From Silurus meridionalis (Eukaryota > Chordata > Actinopteri > Siluriformes > Siluridae): 64,000 nt of DNA. Location of the stretch: the NCBI RefSeq assembly GCF_014805685.1, contig NC_060884.1, forward strand, positions 15,001,356 to 15,065,355, read 5' to 3'. The first letter of the stretch is position 1, and each line of letters begins with the position of its first letter. Positions 12,261 through 36,299 of this stretch are shown one piece after another. The position numbers and the translations under genes are program-made. The notes below the pieces were generated by a model. It had not been told where the DNA came from. It did no database searches and worked only from the letters and a program-made list of their open reading frames with translations.

Positions 12261-12864
12261 ATAGGACACTTTTTTTTTTAAGCAAAGACAAACCAGGAGG
12301 TTTCATTTCCCTCATGCACACTAATATTCACACAAGTATTTAAATTAAATATTGATCAGTTGGACGATCAAATAAATTAAGTCATCATGAAAGTACAGAG
12401 GGCTCTCTAGGAGCAGGGTAACAAACCAGTGACTCAGCTAAAGGAGACTGGACTAATACTGTCCTGTGGGTGGTTTCATTTTCTAGCATAGGTGCTCTAC
12501 AGCCCCAGGGAATAAAACGGGGGCAGGATCAAACCTGCTTATAGCTCAATGTAAAACAGTGTCAAATGGACTATGTATACTGATGCAGTGATTTGGAAAG
12601 CTTACACAAAAATGTAATGAATTTGACGTGAAAGTTCAGTGGCTGAAAAGAGGCCGTGTAACTTGTTCACAAATGCTACATAATGTAATTTCCATCTATC
12701 CTTCAAATAAGACCATATCATTTCAGCCTGTAATTTCCACCATAAACTGCAGGCTTTGGCCTCACAATCTTCTCATTGTATTGAGCTTACCCCAAGATAG
12801 AGTTTTTTTTTTTTTTTTTTTCTTTTTTGGGACAGGGGAACGTACACAGACAAAGTGATTTAAA

Positions 12865-12998
12865 ACAAGACGTCAAATAGACACTTTATTTTAAAATAAA
12901 GAAAAATACAAAAAAGCAAAACCATTTGAAACTATACAACAACCCAGAGCTGGCAGAACAGAACAGGCTCATATAACATTCTCTTCCAATGTGGCAAA
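12865..12998 (-). other. snrpb: snrpb 3' untranslated region and poly(A) signal
   Basis: Downstream of the snrpb stop (12999-13001), the minus strand reaches an AATAAA hexamer at 12885-12890, about 110 nt after the stop, so the transcript probably ends near 12865-12875. A (T)n run follows at about 12802-12821. Confidence 0.65.
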
Positions 12999-16151
<3,153 letters not shown>

Positions 16152-16310
16152 GATTGCTGTTGGGATGGCTCCGATTAAGATCGGATTCTGCCAAAAGACT
16201 TTCAAAAAAAATTGACCCGCGAAGCCAAAAGCTTGGCGCCGCCGAGTGCTTTCTTTATTGCTGGTTGAACGGAAATGGATCCGTTCCTCAAAATGTCCCC
16301 ACCGGAAACA
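16152..16310 (-). promoter_or_regulatory. Probable snrpb 5' UTR and promoter
   Basis: The sequence upstream of the ATG is locally GC-rich (GGCGCCGCCGAG, 16237-16248) with an ACCGGAAAC ETS-like site at about 16300-16308. The transcription start is not determinable by eye. Confidence 0.4.
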
Positions 16311-17980
16311 CGCAGCGCTTCAGTCGTTCCTGAGGACGATATCAGTCCGCCCGAAAAAAGTCTCACTTTTAAAGGATTTATGTATCATTTTCTCAAAACA
16401 CCTTTTAAAACGTGTTTTTATTGTGCAGTAATAAAAAAGATTCGATCATTGGTTTTGTTATAGTCATTTCTTAATTTTATTTATACAAGTTGTACTCTTT
16501 TTTTTTTCTTTCTTATATTTACTCGTCTTTTACATTTATAGCTCCTTTTATGTGATGCACAATTCACTGAGCAGTCGATCATGTTTTCATTTCACTGCAA
16601 GTTGTATTCTGTATATAATTAGCTTTGTGACAAATCAAATATTAAATCTTGAATTATAAAAGGAATTTACTTTCCTTATGATAAGCCCTGCATGCATAAA
16701 GCACACACCAGAACTCTCTTTTTTTAAGTTACCTACTAAACAATAAGCTGTATTTTAAAATAATAAAGAATACACAAATATATTAATACCATATTGTAAT
16801 AAATATTTGTAAAAAATGAGATTTATGATTTAAAACAGGTGTACAATTTATTGGGACACTGTATGAATATGTTGAATGGACGTTAATAACCGTGTGTTAT
16901 GTTCATAAATAGGCACCTGCTACGAATTGGTTTTATTTAAAATGTTTGTATTTTTTACATTGACACTGACAAAACATTGCCTGGTTTTGTGAGACATAAC
17001 CTGTCACCACTTTGTGACAGCTTTTAAAGCAAAAAGTCTCATACAGTTATTCAAGTGCCATGAAAACAAGTACAACCAGGGAACTGTGGCGTAAGAAGGT
17101 CTTTGTGGTTAAAGCATTGCACTTTGGATTCAAATCCCACACTTTTAGCTGCTCAGTTGTATGAATGAAATAAATGTTAGTTGCTCTGTCAGACAAATGC
17201 AGTAAATATAAACTGAGTTAGTTGAGTTTTCCTAGAAATAAACATTTTCTTTTTGGAAGCTTGTAAGAAAGATAAAAAAAAAATAACAAATTTGTCTTTT
17301 GTATTTTTCCTTTACTGAAATAAATGACAAAATGTAGTTTTGATGGGCACTAAATTCAACAGCACAGAATTGACTTTTTTCTGAGGTTAATAACAACCAA
17401 TTATCTGAGACTCTGAGATTTCATCACCAGACCCCCAGGCTCAGCACAAGAGACTCAATGAGCCAAATATCATTTGACATCATACACTAAAACAGTGGGG
17501 ATTTTTTTCCAAAGATCCCAGATGGTCCACATTTCAGATTTATTGTGTCTCATAATGTGCCCACACCAAAGATTCTCAGTTCTAGTCTCAGGGGCCTGTG
17601 CTGATACAAAAATCCAATAGTGATGCATAAAAGTGGTATTAGATAAGTATAAATAATGACCACCTCGGTCAGTGCAGGGATGAATGAAGAAATGCTGACT
17701 TACTCGAAGATAAGAAAACAGTAAATGTGTTAGGAGAAAATAAAGACTGATATCTGCCAGAGGTGTGAGGCAAAAATGGAATCCTGGATAGAGTTTTGCT
17801 CTAAAACTGGCAGATCAAAAGGAAAAAAAGCAAAAAGAAAATCAAACCAGACCTCACTGTCAGACTTTAGCTAACAATCCCAATTTGTTCAGCAAGTTGT
17901 ATAGGTTATAGCAAGTTATCAACAAGAAATAAGTATTTTATTACAGATTTTTCTGTGAATTCTGCATCTGTTTAAATCTG
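16311..17980. other. Intergenic, no gene recognised
   Basis: AT-rich sequence between the snrpb promoter and the reversed RTE fragment. Only short spurious frames are present and no repeat family was recognised with confidence. Confidence 0.6.
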
Positions 17981-17989
17981 TTGTATAAA

Positions 17990-18960
17990 TTATAGACAAT
18001 GACAAATCACTCCTGCCACTCTTCTCCACCCATTCCACCCTGCCTGCACTCTTTTCTTCACTTCTCTAATACACTCTATATTACTTTGCACTGTTGACCC
18101 CGAGCACCTGTACTCCTCCACCTTCTCCACCTCTTCTCCCTGCAACCGCACCACTCCACTGCCCTCTCTCTCATTCACACACATGTACTTTGTCTTACTC
18201 CTACTGACTTTCATTACATTTTTCTCCAGTGCATCTCTTCTCTTCAGCATCCATCTCTTCAGGCTCTTCTCAACCTGCTCCATACTCTCAGCACAAATCA
18301 CAATATCATCCACAAACATCACAGTCCATGGAGACTCCTGTCTGACCTCGTCTGTCAACATGTCCAGCAACACTGCAAACAGGAAAGGGCTCAGAGCCGA
18401 TCCTTGATGCAGTCCAACTTCCACCTTGAACCAGTCTGTCGTTCCTACTGCACACTTCACTGCTGTCACACTGTCCTCATACATGTCCTGCACCACCCTC
18501 ACATACTTCTCTGACACACCCGACTTCCTCATACTATACCACAAATCCTCTCTCGGCACCCTGTCGTACGCTTTCTCTAAATCCACAAACACACAATGCA
18601 GCTCCTTCTGACCTTCTCTATTTTTCTCCATTAACATTCTCAAAGCAAATCTTGCATCTGTAGTGCTCTTTCTTGGCATGAAACCATACTGTTGCTCAGA
18701 GATGGTCACCTCTTCTCTCAGACTGGCTTCCACTACTTTTTCCCATAACTTCATGGTGTGACTGATCAACTCAGTTTCCCTGTAGTTACTGCAGGTCTAC
18801 ACATCTCCCTTATTCTTAAAGACCGGTACCAGCAAACTCCTTCATTCCTTCATAACTCCATTCCTCAAGCATCTATTCACCTTTCAAAAAAATGTTTAAC
18901 AATCTGGTTAAAAACTCCACTGCCATCTCTTCTAAACTGACTACCCAGATTTAAATCCAA
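17990..18960 (-). mobile_element. RTE-type reverse transcriptase fragment (reversed)
   Basis: A 259-residue open frame (17990-18769) carries RT motifs: YGFMPRKSTTDARFALRML, FVDLEKAYDRVPRE, GLHQGSALSPFLFAVLLD and MFVDDIV (catalytic aspartates; Val replaces the usual Ala of F/YADD). Upstream, in shifted frames, lie LVPVFKNKGDVQTC.NYR and a decayed start to 18960. No endonuclease and no 3' end are attached. It belongs to the same family as the 3'-end copies at 10630, 19790/21072 and 53318, but lies on the opposite strand. Confidence 0.85.
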
Positions 18961-19439
18961 AAGATTACATTTGGGACATGGTAGAATGGCAGATTCATAG
19001 CTTGAAAGGAAACCCAAAAAATCTGCAGGAATTGTGTGATTGCATCAGCATGGACCAGAATCTTTTTTTTTGTTTTATCTATTGTTTCCAACATCTTGTT
19101 TTGAAGTATTGAGGCAGATGACCGCAAAATGAGGATATTAATAGAATATTAATGTTTCTCACTATAAATAGTGAATAAATTAAATGGATAAGACTCATGT
19201 AATATGCTTTTATTCATAAATCTATTATTGTTAGAAGTAACAATCTATCATTGTATCAACAGTTAGAAAAATTAACTATTTCCATCATATATCAATTTTG
19301 TTGAAAATGCTTTTCTCACACACTTAATTTACTGGCTATTAGATCATGTTAAGTTATAAGTGAACATAAAAATACAATGAAAAATGGTGTCATGGATCAT
19401 TTGACCATTACGATTGTTACAAATCTTTTTAAATAAGGA

Positions 19440-19700
19440 GTAGATGAGATGGCTGACATATGGTAGCTCTGCCACATCACAGCTTCAGAGTTCCCAGTTT
19501 AATTCTGAGCTTGGGTCACCATCTTTAAAGAGTTAACATCATATGTTCTCCATGTGTATGTTAGTTTCCTCCAGTTTCTCTGGTCTCCTCCTACTTTCCA
19601 GAAACATATCAGTAGATGGATTGTTTACGCTACATAATCCCGATTCCAACAATATGTGAACGGTGCACTACAATAGAAGAACATCAGGGTGTGTGCAAAA
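19440..19700 (+). repeat. Degenerate LINE/SINE tail-like repeat
   Basis: Shows the phrase GTTCTCCATGTGTATGTTAG followed by TTTCCTCCAGTTTCTCTGGT and CTCCTCCTACTTTCCAGAAACAT-like sequence, a worn form of a very common fish repeat. A related copy is at 57005-57235. Confidence 0.45.
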
Positions 19701-19789
19701 GTTCCAATTTTTCATTTGTGAATAAGTGTTTCTGAGGTGCATGAGACATTTGGAGAATTAATAGGACATATAAATAAGTAATGGAGAGT

Positions 19790-19919
19790 GTGTTAGACAA
19801 GTAAAGAAAAGAGTGCAGGCAGGGTGGGGTGAGTGGAGAAGAGTGATAGCAGGAGTGATTTGTGATAGAAGAGTATCTGCAAGAGGGAAAGTTTATAAGA
19901 CGGTGGTGAGACCTGCTAT
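19790..19919 (+). mobile_element. RTE fragment, left half of an interrupted copy
   Basis: Sequence from GTGTTAGACAAGTAAAGAAA to GAGACCTGCTATG matches the start of the copy at 53318 (GTGTTAGAGAAGTGAAAAAA to GAGACCTGCGATG). It then stops abruptly at the Tc1-like element. Its continuation resumes at 21072. Confidence 0.85.
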
Positions 19920-21006
19920 GCGGTGTTCAAACTGAGCGTCAGAATGGGGAAGAAAGGTGATTTAAGTGACTTTGAACGTGGCACGGTTGTTGGTGCAAGA
20001 CGGGCTGGTCTGAGTATTTCAGAAACTGCTGATCTACTGGGATTTTCATGCACAACCATTTCTAGGGTTTACAGAGAATGGTCCGAAAAAGAGAAAATAT
20101 CCAGTGAGCGGCAGTTCTGTGGGCGCAAATGCCTTGTTGATGCCAGAGGTCAGAGGAGAATGGCCAGACTGGTTCGAGCTGATAGAAAGGCAACAGTAAC
20201 TCAAATAACCACTTGTTACAACCAAGGTATGCAGAAGAGCATCTCTGAACGCACAACACGTCGAACCTTGAGGTGGATGGGCTACAGCAGCAGAAGACCA
20301 CACCGGGTGCCACTCCTGACAGCTAAGAACAGAAAACTGAGGCTACAATTCGCACAGGCTCACCAAAATTGGACAATAGAAGATTGGAAAAATGTTGCCT
20401 GGTCTGATGAGTCTCGATTTCTGCTGCGACATTCGGATGGTAGTGTCCGAATTTGGCGTCAACAACATGAAAGCATGGATCCATCCTGCCTTGTATCAAC
20501 GGTTCAGGGTGGTGGTGGTGGTGTAATGGTGTGGGGGATATTTTCTTGGCACACTTTGGGCCCATTAGTACCAATTGAGCATCGTGTCAACGCCACAGCC
20601 TACCTGAGTAATGTTGCTGACCATGTCCATCCCTTTATGACCAGTGTACCCATCTTCTGATGGCTACTTCCAGCAGGATAACGCGTCATGTCATAAAGCG
20701 CGAATCATCTCAGACTGGTTCTTGAACATGACAATGAGTTCACTGTACTGAAATGGCCTCCACAGTCACCAGATCTCAATCCAACAGAGCACCTTTGGGA
20801 TGTGGTGGAACGGGAGATCGCATCATGGATGTGCAGCTGACAAATCTGCAGCAACTGCCTGATGCCATCATGTCAATATAGACCAAAATCTCTGAGGAAT
20901 GTTTCCAGTACCTTGTTGAATCTATGCCATTAAGGCAGTTCTGAAGGCAAACGGGGGTCCAACCCGGTACTAGTAAGGTGTACCTAATAAAGTGGCCGGT
21001 GGGTGA

Positions 21007-21041
<35 letters not shown>

Positions 21042-21062
21042 GTAGCCTGTAAGCCAAAAAAA
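19920..21062 (+). mobile_element. Tc1-like transposon inserted in an RTE copy
   Basis: Encodes most of a Tc1-type transposase. A 245-residue frame (MGKKGDLSDFERGTVVGARR at the N-terminus) has the helix-turn-helix region (about residues 10-60) and first catalytic Asp in VAWSDESRF. At about 20650 a small deletion breaks the frame. The next frame gives DGYFQQDNASCHKA (second Asp), and after a further shift PPQSPDLNPTEHLW gives the catalytic Glu. The 3' end carries GGTGTACCTAATAAAGTGGC, typical of one inverted repeat, followed by a GT/TA microsatellite. The matching left inverted repeat is not seen, so the element is 5'-truncated or rearranged and non-functional. Confidence 0.85.
21007..21041. 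repeat. (GT)n(AT)n microsatellite
   Basis: Compound GT then AT repeat immediately after the Tc1-like 3' end. Confidence 0.9.
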
Positions 21063-21071
21063 GTGTGAGCA

Positions 21072-21475
21072 CTCCTGGTTTAGAGACAGTGGCATTGAGT
21101 AAAAGGCAGGAGGTGGAGCTGGAGGTAGCAGAGCTGAAGATGTTGAGGTTTTCGTTGGGAGTGACGAGGATGGACAGGTTTAGAAATTAGTTTATTAGAG
21201 GGACAGCGCATGTAGGACGTTTTGGAGACAAGGTGAGGGAGGAGAGATTGAGATGGTTTAGACATGTGCAGAGGAGGGACATGGGGTATATCGGTAGGAG
21301 AGTGCTGAGGATGGAGCCACCAGGAAGGAGGAAAAGAGGAAGAACAAGGAGGAAGTTTATGGATGTGGTGAGGGAAGACATGCAGGTAGTTGGTTTGAAA
21401 GAGGCAGATTTAGAGGACAGGGGGAGACGGATGATCTGCTGTGGCGACCCCTAATGGGAGCAGCAGAAAGAAGAA
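21072..21475 (+). mobile_element. RTE fragment, right half of an interrupted copy
   Basis: Resumes at GGTTTAGAGACAGTGGCATT and continues as [20 protein letters not shown] and [16 protein letters not shown] through GGCGACCCCTAATGG to a GAA-rich tail. Frame interrupted; a premature TAG lies near 21187. Confidence 0.85.
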
Positions 21476-21479
21476 AAGA

Positions 21480-24400
21480 ATAGAAAGATTGTAAATGATT
21501 TTGAGGTTTTCTACTTCATTTGTGATCAGTTTATGAAAAGCAACCATAACTATTATATAGAAAAGAAATATTCATTTCTCTTCATCTGATTATCAGTGAG
21601 GATTGGATAATAAACATGGTGTTATTATTATGAACAAAAAATAACAGTAATAATCTTCCTCCAGACCGGTAGTTTCCTTCACATTATTAGTGGTACTCAT
21701 TCTGGTTGTCCTTTAGTGGTTACTGTTTGCAGATCAGTCCCCCCCCCCTATTTGGCAGGAAACATAAATTCTGGTTGAACATGTCCTCAAGATATGTTCA
21801 ATTCTATTTTTATTTTACAGAGAGATGTGTACAAACCGTGAAACCTTCCTTTATTCCTTCCATAGCTTCACAGCCACTTCAAAGCCCTGATTTCTTAAGA
21901 CTTCAGATGCTTGTGAATCGTGACAAGAGCTCAGAGGCAACACGCCAGATTTCAGCGCTCCCATCTGTTTTCTGCATTTCCCTCCCTCTCCTTTTTCGCC
22001 TTCTTAGGCACAATGCAGGCAGCAAGAAGTAGTGCTGTACATACCTCATTAGAACACACCAAATAGAGAAGCTGCACACTGTTGCATCGTATTTCATGGG
22101 AGTCGTTTCAAGGTTTAGTGTATACTCAGTTCACCCTTATACATTACTATAACATCTGTATTCCTGTATTCTGTATACAAAGGCAACATTTCTAATAGAA
22201 AAATAGAGCTACAGTGGCATTTAACACAGAAAGTAATAAAGGGCTTAATAATTTATATGCAAATGTAATATACCCCAGCTAAAATAGTCAGTGTTCAAAA
22301 GGCCTACTGTAAAAAAACATCGTTTTGATTGTACAATTGATCACATTAGAAGTATCGGACTCATAGCCAGAACAAGTAATGCATTATATATTTATTTCTT
22401 CAGTTCAGAATATTTCGACAAGAATCAACCAACTGTACACATCCACATAAGAAAAATAAAATTCGTTCAAAATAACATTAAACCCCACTTATTAAAAGAT
22501 AAGCTAAATGTTACAAGATTTACAATGTCTTTGTTAGATAAGAAAATAAAGAGATGAAAGTCTGAAACTTTCTGCTTACCTACAAATGGTTAAGTCATGA
22601 GCACATTACAGGGGTGGGGTGGAGGATGATGGGCATCGGAAACAAAATATCGACTGCGATTTGCTGATAAATCTTCTGTTGAAGCGCTTAGAGCTGCATT
22701 AGCAATCAATAGAACAAGTCGGTGGATGATCTCAGTATTGATATGTAGATTCATTTCGGCTACATGGTTTTGAAATCAAGATCAAGTACGGAGTACTCTG
22801 TTATGTCTGGTGTGCATTGTGTTGTCTGTAAGTTGAAACGATACTCTCAAAACAGTGGTGCACAAACACTTCCTGACATTGAAGCTCTTTGAAAAATGAG
22901 AACCACTACGTTTCACAAAATAAATTATAGATTTCACAGAAATAAAGATAACTCCATCCATTTAATGTTCAGCATTGGAATCCATCTCACTTCACATCAC
23001 AACATGGTATTACAATTTTGCATCAATTCCATATCAGGAAAGATAATTCAGTAATTAGAAAACAAAACAGATTGCAGATCTGTTCACTTCTTTCTTTCTT
23101 TTTTAAAACCAGACAACTAATTCAAACTGCAGTGCATTCATCTGCTTTATTATTGTGCTGATACATGGAAATAAAATCAATACGCCTGACCAATTCAGGC
23201 ATATCTGTTAGTTTTATGAATAATAATAAAAAAAAAACTACTACCACATCCACATTAATGACAAAGGCTCACAGTTTCGAGAGTGGAGTGGTTTGGTTCA
23301 GGGATATGCTAATCTTACTACGAAAAATGTGTTTGTTTTCCCCAACAAGATGTAATCGGACTCTATGGTAACAGCAGATACCTCGCTATTCTTTTCAAAA
23401 CTAGGATGCTAGAATTTTCTTTTCAAATTGTATATTAACATAGCAGATTAAATACACAACATTGCTTCGATAATTCTACTTGCTAAAGCAAACACCCCAT
23501 CAATTATTTTTAAAAAAAAAAGAAACCAACAGAAATGAAAATGAAGCACCTTTTAGCAGTTGGAGACCTGAAATGCCCAAGCAATATCAGTACTGGTGAA
23601 TGTATTCAATGTTTGATTCTTATATTAAAACGTGGCAGAGTCTTTAAAGGGATAGAGCTTTTCTGGAGAAGTTCTGGAGAAATCTAAACCTGCTCAGAAA
23701 ACTAGAAAGTGACAAGTGCATGGTCAGACTTGCATCTAATGAAAATCATCTCAATTCAGAACATTTCAGGGCCTTGACAACAAAGGGGGAAAAAATGGAT
23801 TTTTGAAATGGATATTAAATGCATTTAAGGTGCACCTTAACCTTTTGTTTTTTTTGGTTAAATTTTTTTTTCTTTCCCAGATCAAAGCATAATCACATCA
23901 ACCAGAATTAGAAGTCAGTTTACCTTGATGATGTCTGTGCTAGTATTAAAATATGCTTTATGCATCTTCTGCCTCGCTCACTTTCGAAAAGATTTTCAGA
24001 AAATATGTGGGATTTGTATATCATTTAAAAAGATGGGAAAAACAAACTTGGACCAATAATAACTGCTTTCACATTAGGGTTATTAAGGTTCAGGAATCAG
24101 ATGGCTTAACGTACACCAAAAGCATGCACCCATTTCTAAAATGGGAATGGTTCCACTGAGCTGGAGATGAAAAGTAGATGATGATGCGCTCCAGGTTTTT
24201 CCTCAGAGATTTATTTAATAACCCGATGCTTTATATGCTTATTGACTCTCATACCCTCAGGTAAATTTCTCATATCTCAAAGCACTTTATCAGTGTGAAA
24301 ACTTTCTGAATGAGATTCTAAAACTCTGCAGATCTGGACAGTTACCTAAAATGAAATGAAATATTCATGCATGCGGTCGAGCTATAAGTGCTGCCAGAAA

Positions 24401-24827
24401 AATGTGCCCAACTGTTAACAAGGCATGTATAAGGTTCAAAACTAAATAGGAAAATAGTCTAGTAAACTCCTAATTGTGAATCCAGTCAACCAGGGTGCAG
24501 AGCCTGTACTGTGGGTGTGTGTTTGTGTGCGTGCGTGTGTCATAAGTGGGGTTTATTTATGTTTATTTAAGCCCAGGCATTCTGGTGCATAGATGACTTG
24601 AATGAAACAAAAGGCAGCATTACCGCAAAAGAGTGAAATTTCGAACGCATCTTAAATCAGAGGGAACATGTGAGCCTGGTTGATGTGATGAAGGAATGAT
24701 GCTCTCACGTCATCTTGCGCTCTCTCGCTCTCTCATTCGTTCATCAGCATTCTCTTAGATGAGTCTGAATGGTCAACTGCTGCTAAGGAGACGTGCAAAA
24801 GGACATGCAGGGGTGCGGATGTATGCA
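21480..24827 (-). other. itch 3' untranslated / downstream region
   Basis: No coding frame was recognised between the RTE tail and the itch stop. Candidate AATAAA signals on the minus strand lie at about 24552-24567, about 260 nt past the stop, and again near 24208, so a short 3' UTR is possible; vertebrate ITCH UTRs can also be several kb. The rest is AT-rich with no family identified. Confidence 0.45.
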
Positions 24828-32118
<7,291 letters not shown>

Positions 32119-34458
32119 CTGTAGTTTGGGGAAAAGATTAACACAGTTAAAATGGACATTAATAAATAAATAAATTAAAAAAGGGACTGAAGACAGGAGA
32201 GAAGATACTGTGAAGAATCTCTACTGTACTCTACTATACTGTGATTCTAATCTCTAAATGTGTCTGCCATAACAACAGACCTGCTGATCACAAGCCCAAA
32301 CGAAACTGCAGCAGGCAGAAATGCGTCTGTAACGTAATCATAAAAAAAAAAAAACAATTATTGCAGGCAACTCCAACTGTTTATCTTTAGTCCTTTTCTT
32401 GTTGCCTTTTAAGTGCCTCTTGGCCTCTCAATAAGCTTGCTTTCACAAGTAATGATTTATTTAAAGCCACAACAATGGTGCAGAAAGCAGTCACTGTGTA
32501 TGCTCAACAGGACTGTGACAGAAGATTCTAGAATTAACCCTTATGCAACGGTTATTTTAACTGATGTTCGTAAACTGCCCTTTGTTACAGTGTCACTGGG
32601 GAAAAATCTGAATTAGACAACAGTGTAAACAGTGTCACTTTTTTCCACTATTTGATACAATAAAATAATTTTACATGCATATAACCCTTTAGATCTCTAA
32701 CGAACAAGAACAATATGAAAATGGTTCTCACATGAAAAAATAATCTAAAGTCTAAAATTACAACATACATCAATTCTAGATTGACTACTTTTTATTTATT
32801 TTACCACAAAGCAAAATGCAGACACAGCTGTAATAGAAGTCACATTATTTGCTCATTAGATTTACACATCTTATAGGAGTATAAGCAGTCTTCACGGAAA
32901 CACTCTTTAGTGCAAACTCTGATGAAAATCCTAACAGGTCAGGTTATGATCATACCTAAAGCAGAACTAAATGTTCTGAGCGCTAACAAGTTTAAGGAAG
33001 TTCATTCCAGGGTTCTCCTTTCCTCATGTTTAGATAAAGGTCATAAGGATCAGCAGTACTTACTGGAATGGGTGAGGAAAAGTTCATCAAACTGATGTGT
33101 TAATAAGAATTCTGCAGTAAATGATGAACTATGACTAAATATTTACAAATTAGTACAAATTTGAGTTTTATCTCACAATTAATAGAGTTTGTATGAAGGC
33201 TAAAACTAAAGAATAAAAAAAGGCTGTTTGTTGGTTTTGAATAAGGAGCACAGCACTCGGGGTGGGGTGGTGGGGGCTTAACTTCACCTAACTTCATTTC
33301 ATGTGTTTTTGTATTTGCAATAAAAAAAACATTTACAATCCTGTTTATTTTTTTATGCACTTAAAAAAAAAAAAAACATTCGGACATAAAACTACACAAA
33401 ACAATTTTGCTCCTACTGCATTAACTATTGTCTGATCATTTGGAATCTGGTCAAAAGCACTTGTCTGGTAGGGGCCATAAAAATCTATGGATAAAATCTC
33501 CACTGCAGTCCAACAATGCGAACAAGCTGCCAAAATCATTTCACCTGGACACAGTACTGTAAGGAAAGGACCATGACTTCTTGTGACCGGCTCTGACCCC
33601 TTAGGAATAATCCTAAAAGCTCTATTTAGTGTAATGCCAAGAAGCTAAGTATCAGTGTGACTGTTTGTTGTTGGAAAATGATCCTTCCAGTGAATTCCGA
33701 TTGCGTGGTCCAATGACTGTGGCACGGCTTCCAAAAGCCTTTGCAAACTGGCATGGTTTCAAGTTCACCCACAGAGTTTTTACAAAAGCACACAGTGTGC
33801 TTAAGTGCATAAACAGTTTCAAGGTGTTCACTGTAGAATATCATTAATATGTACTGTGTGGCAAACATTTGGGGGCATTAAAAGCTTTTTTTTTTATTTA
33901 TTATTTGAATGACCACAACATGTGACACTACTGCCATCTGCTCCACATGTCACCAGGCCTCTCTGGCCTCTGCTCTGCTGCACTTCTATCACTGCTATTG
34001 CTTCTGTTTCTCATGGCACCTTTTCTTTACTATCTTTATGTCTTCTCACTTCCTTCTGTTTAGGTTGCTGGTCTCTGTTTGCCTGCTGAGCAAGTTACTT
34101 TTCTTTATTGGGCCACAATTGTAAAGATAACTTATAGTTCAGCTGTAACTTCTGTATCTAATAGGCTGAGAAGAGAGATTATGGATATAATGCAACTAGA
34201 ACTTTAATGTCATTATAAAGTGCATTTCCTTCTCACAAAAATAAAGCAAGTCATTAAAGTGTTTTGGAAACACTTTATTCTTGAATGTGACCCAGCAGCA
34301 ATACAAACAGGAGGTCCTCTCATATGCGCACCCGAATGTTTTCTTTCTCAACATTAGAGCTCTACCTTACATAAAATGTATATTACATTCATTTTTTTTT
34401 ATCTTAGTAACTGCCTAGTCCTGGCCAGAGATGAATTTGTCCACTCATTCTCATATAC

Positions 34459-34930
34459 TATATGGACAAAAGTATTGAGACACCTTATTTTTTCACCCAT
34501 ACGTGGTTCTTCCCCACGCTGTTAGCACAAAATTGGAGACACACAATTGTATAGGAGGTTTTTTGGTGCGGTAGAATACAATGTCCCCTTTACTTGATCT
34601 AGGAGACTCAAACCTGTTCCAGCATGACAATGCCCCTGTTCACAAAGTGAGCTCCATATAGATATGGTTTAAATGGGATATAGTGGAAGATCTTAAGTGG
34701 GCTGCTATAGAGCTCTGACCCCAAACTTATTGAACAGCTTTGGGATAATATGGAATGCTAACTGCACCCCAGACCTCCAACTCTACAACAGAACCTGAAT
34801 GAGAATAACTCTCCATAACTACACTCTGAAATCTAATGGAAGATCTTCCCATAGTAGTGGAGGTTATTATAACAGCGAATGAAGCTGAATAGGATGTTCA
34901 AAAAACACAGACAAATCTCTTCAGAATCAG
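34459..34930 (+). mobile_element. Tc1-like element relic
   Basis: Starts TATATGGACAAAAGTATTGA, close to the inverted repeat of the element at 587-1066, and contains CTGTTCCAGCATGACAATGC, the DNA for QHDNA-type catalytic sequence. The right inverted repeat was not found. Confidence 0.6.
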
Positions 34931-35714
34931 ATTGCCAATTATCATGAGTTGCATGTACAAGGAATTTGTCATGGTGTGCTGGTGCTATTAAATTTTATTT
35001 AAATTAGTTAAATAAAAGTGTAAAGCAATAAATAAAGATAGAGACATTGTACAATTTGTGCTAGGTATCTGTACAATCTGATCACATCAATAAATAAATA
35101 AAGTTAGGTAGTAAGAATAATCACTGCTTAATCACTGCCATAATCATAACAGGGGCCTTGGAACATTTTTCTTTACTGTAAGGGGGTCTCTAATTCTTTA
35201 ATCACACCATTCTAGAGGTTGAGTGTGAAAATCCCAGGACATCAGCAGTCAAACCAGCCTTTACTAGCAATTATGCCACAGTAAAAATCACTGAGATCAC
35301 ATCTCTCCCCACTATGATCATCGATGCTGCGCGATTTCGTGCAACGCAATGCTGCTACGTGATTGGCTGGTTAGATAATTGCAAGAATGGGTGGGTCTAA
35401 TAATGTGTTTGGTGTGATAAGAAATACGATGGTATTAACCATTACATTTGGATATATTGGTCAGTTAGTAGGAATGACTGGAATGAAAATGCAGACAACA
35501 CACTATCGTTGCTGCAGGGCTGTATTTGAATGTGATGGTTTTCCTTCACACGGTCAAGGGGTCGCCTTTTTTTTAATCACCTTCTTGTCTTTTTCAAGAA
35601 AGTAAAGTGAAAAAAGAGATTCCCTTGGTTGAATCTAGCTTTCTACCAGAAAGATTCTTGCTGATGGAAGGTTGCATTACTTAACACTGTCATAATAACA
35701 GGTGACATGGATCA

Positions 35715-35766
35715 CCACACACACACACCCACACACACACCCACACCCCCACACACCCCCACACCC
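35715..35766. repeat. (AC)n/(CCCACAC)n microsatellite
   Basis: AC repeat interrupted by CCC blocks. Confidence 0.9.
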
Positions 35767-36299
35767 AGAGTCCAACACGAGTAGTTGCACCGACATGCAA
35801 CGAGGCGTGACGTCTGCGTTACTATTTCTAGAACTCAATATCAAAAGTCCACTGTAAAGCCAAGAGTTACATAACACACGAGAAAGATTAGGTTTCTTGT
35901 CACTTTTTATTTTCGAAATTTAAAAAAAGGATAAAGTGTAAAACCAGAGCTGTATTAAACCCCAGAAGCTGCTGTGTGTTTATATCACAGGAACTCCCTG
36001 ACAGGATCTGAACAGTTATGAGTTCTGTAGTAATGCTGGCTCTAATGTACACCAAACACGCCTTTGGGTTTCCAGTCTGGTGTTTATATTATATTATATT
36101 ATATAATATAATGGCGTATTATAATCACACTGTATTAAACTGGATATACAGTAAATCTCAGCGTTATCGTCGGCTCACAGTTTTACCTCAGTTAGCCAAC
36201 AAGTTCACCAGCACCGCTATAACCAGCTGACATTCATTTAAATACCGAGCTTCAAATATATTATTTAATTGTAATAACTTTGTCCTTAAAGTTAAATTG

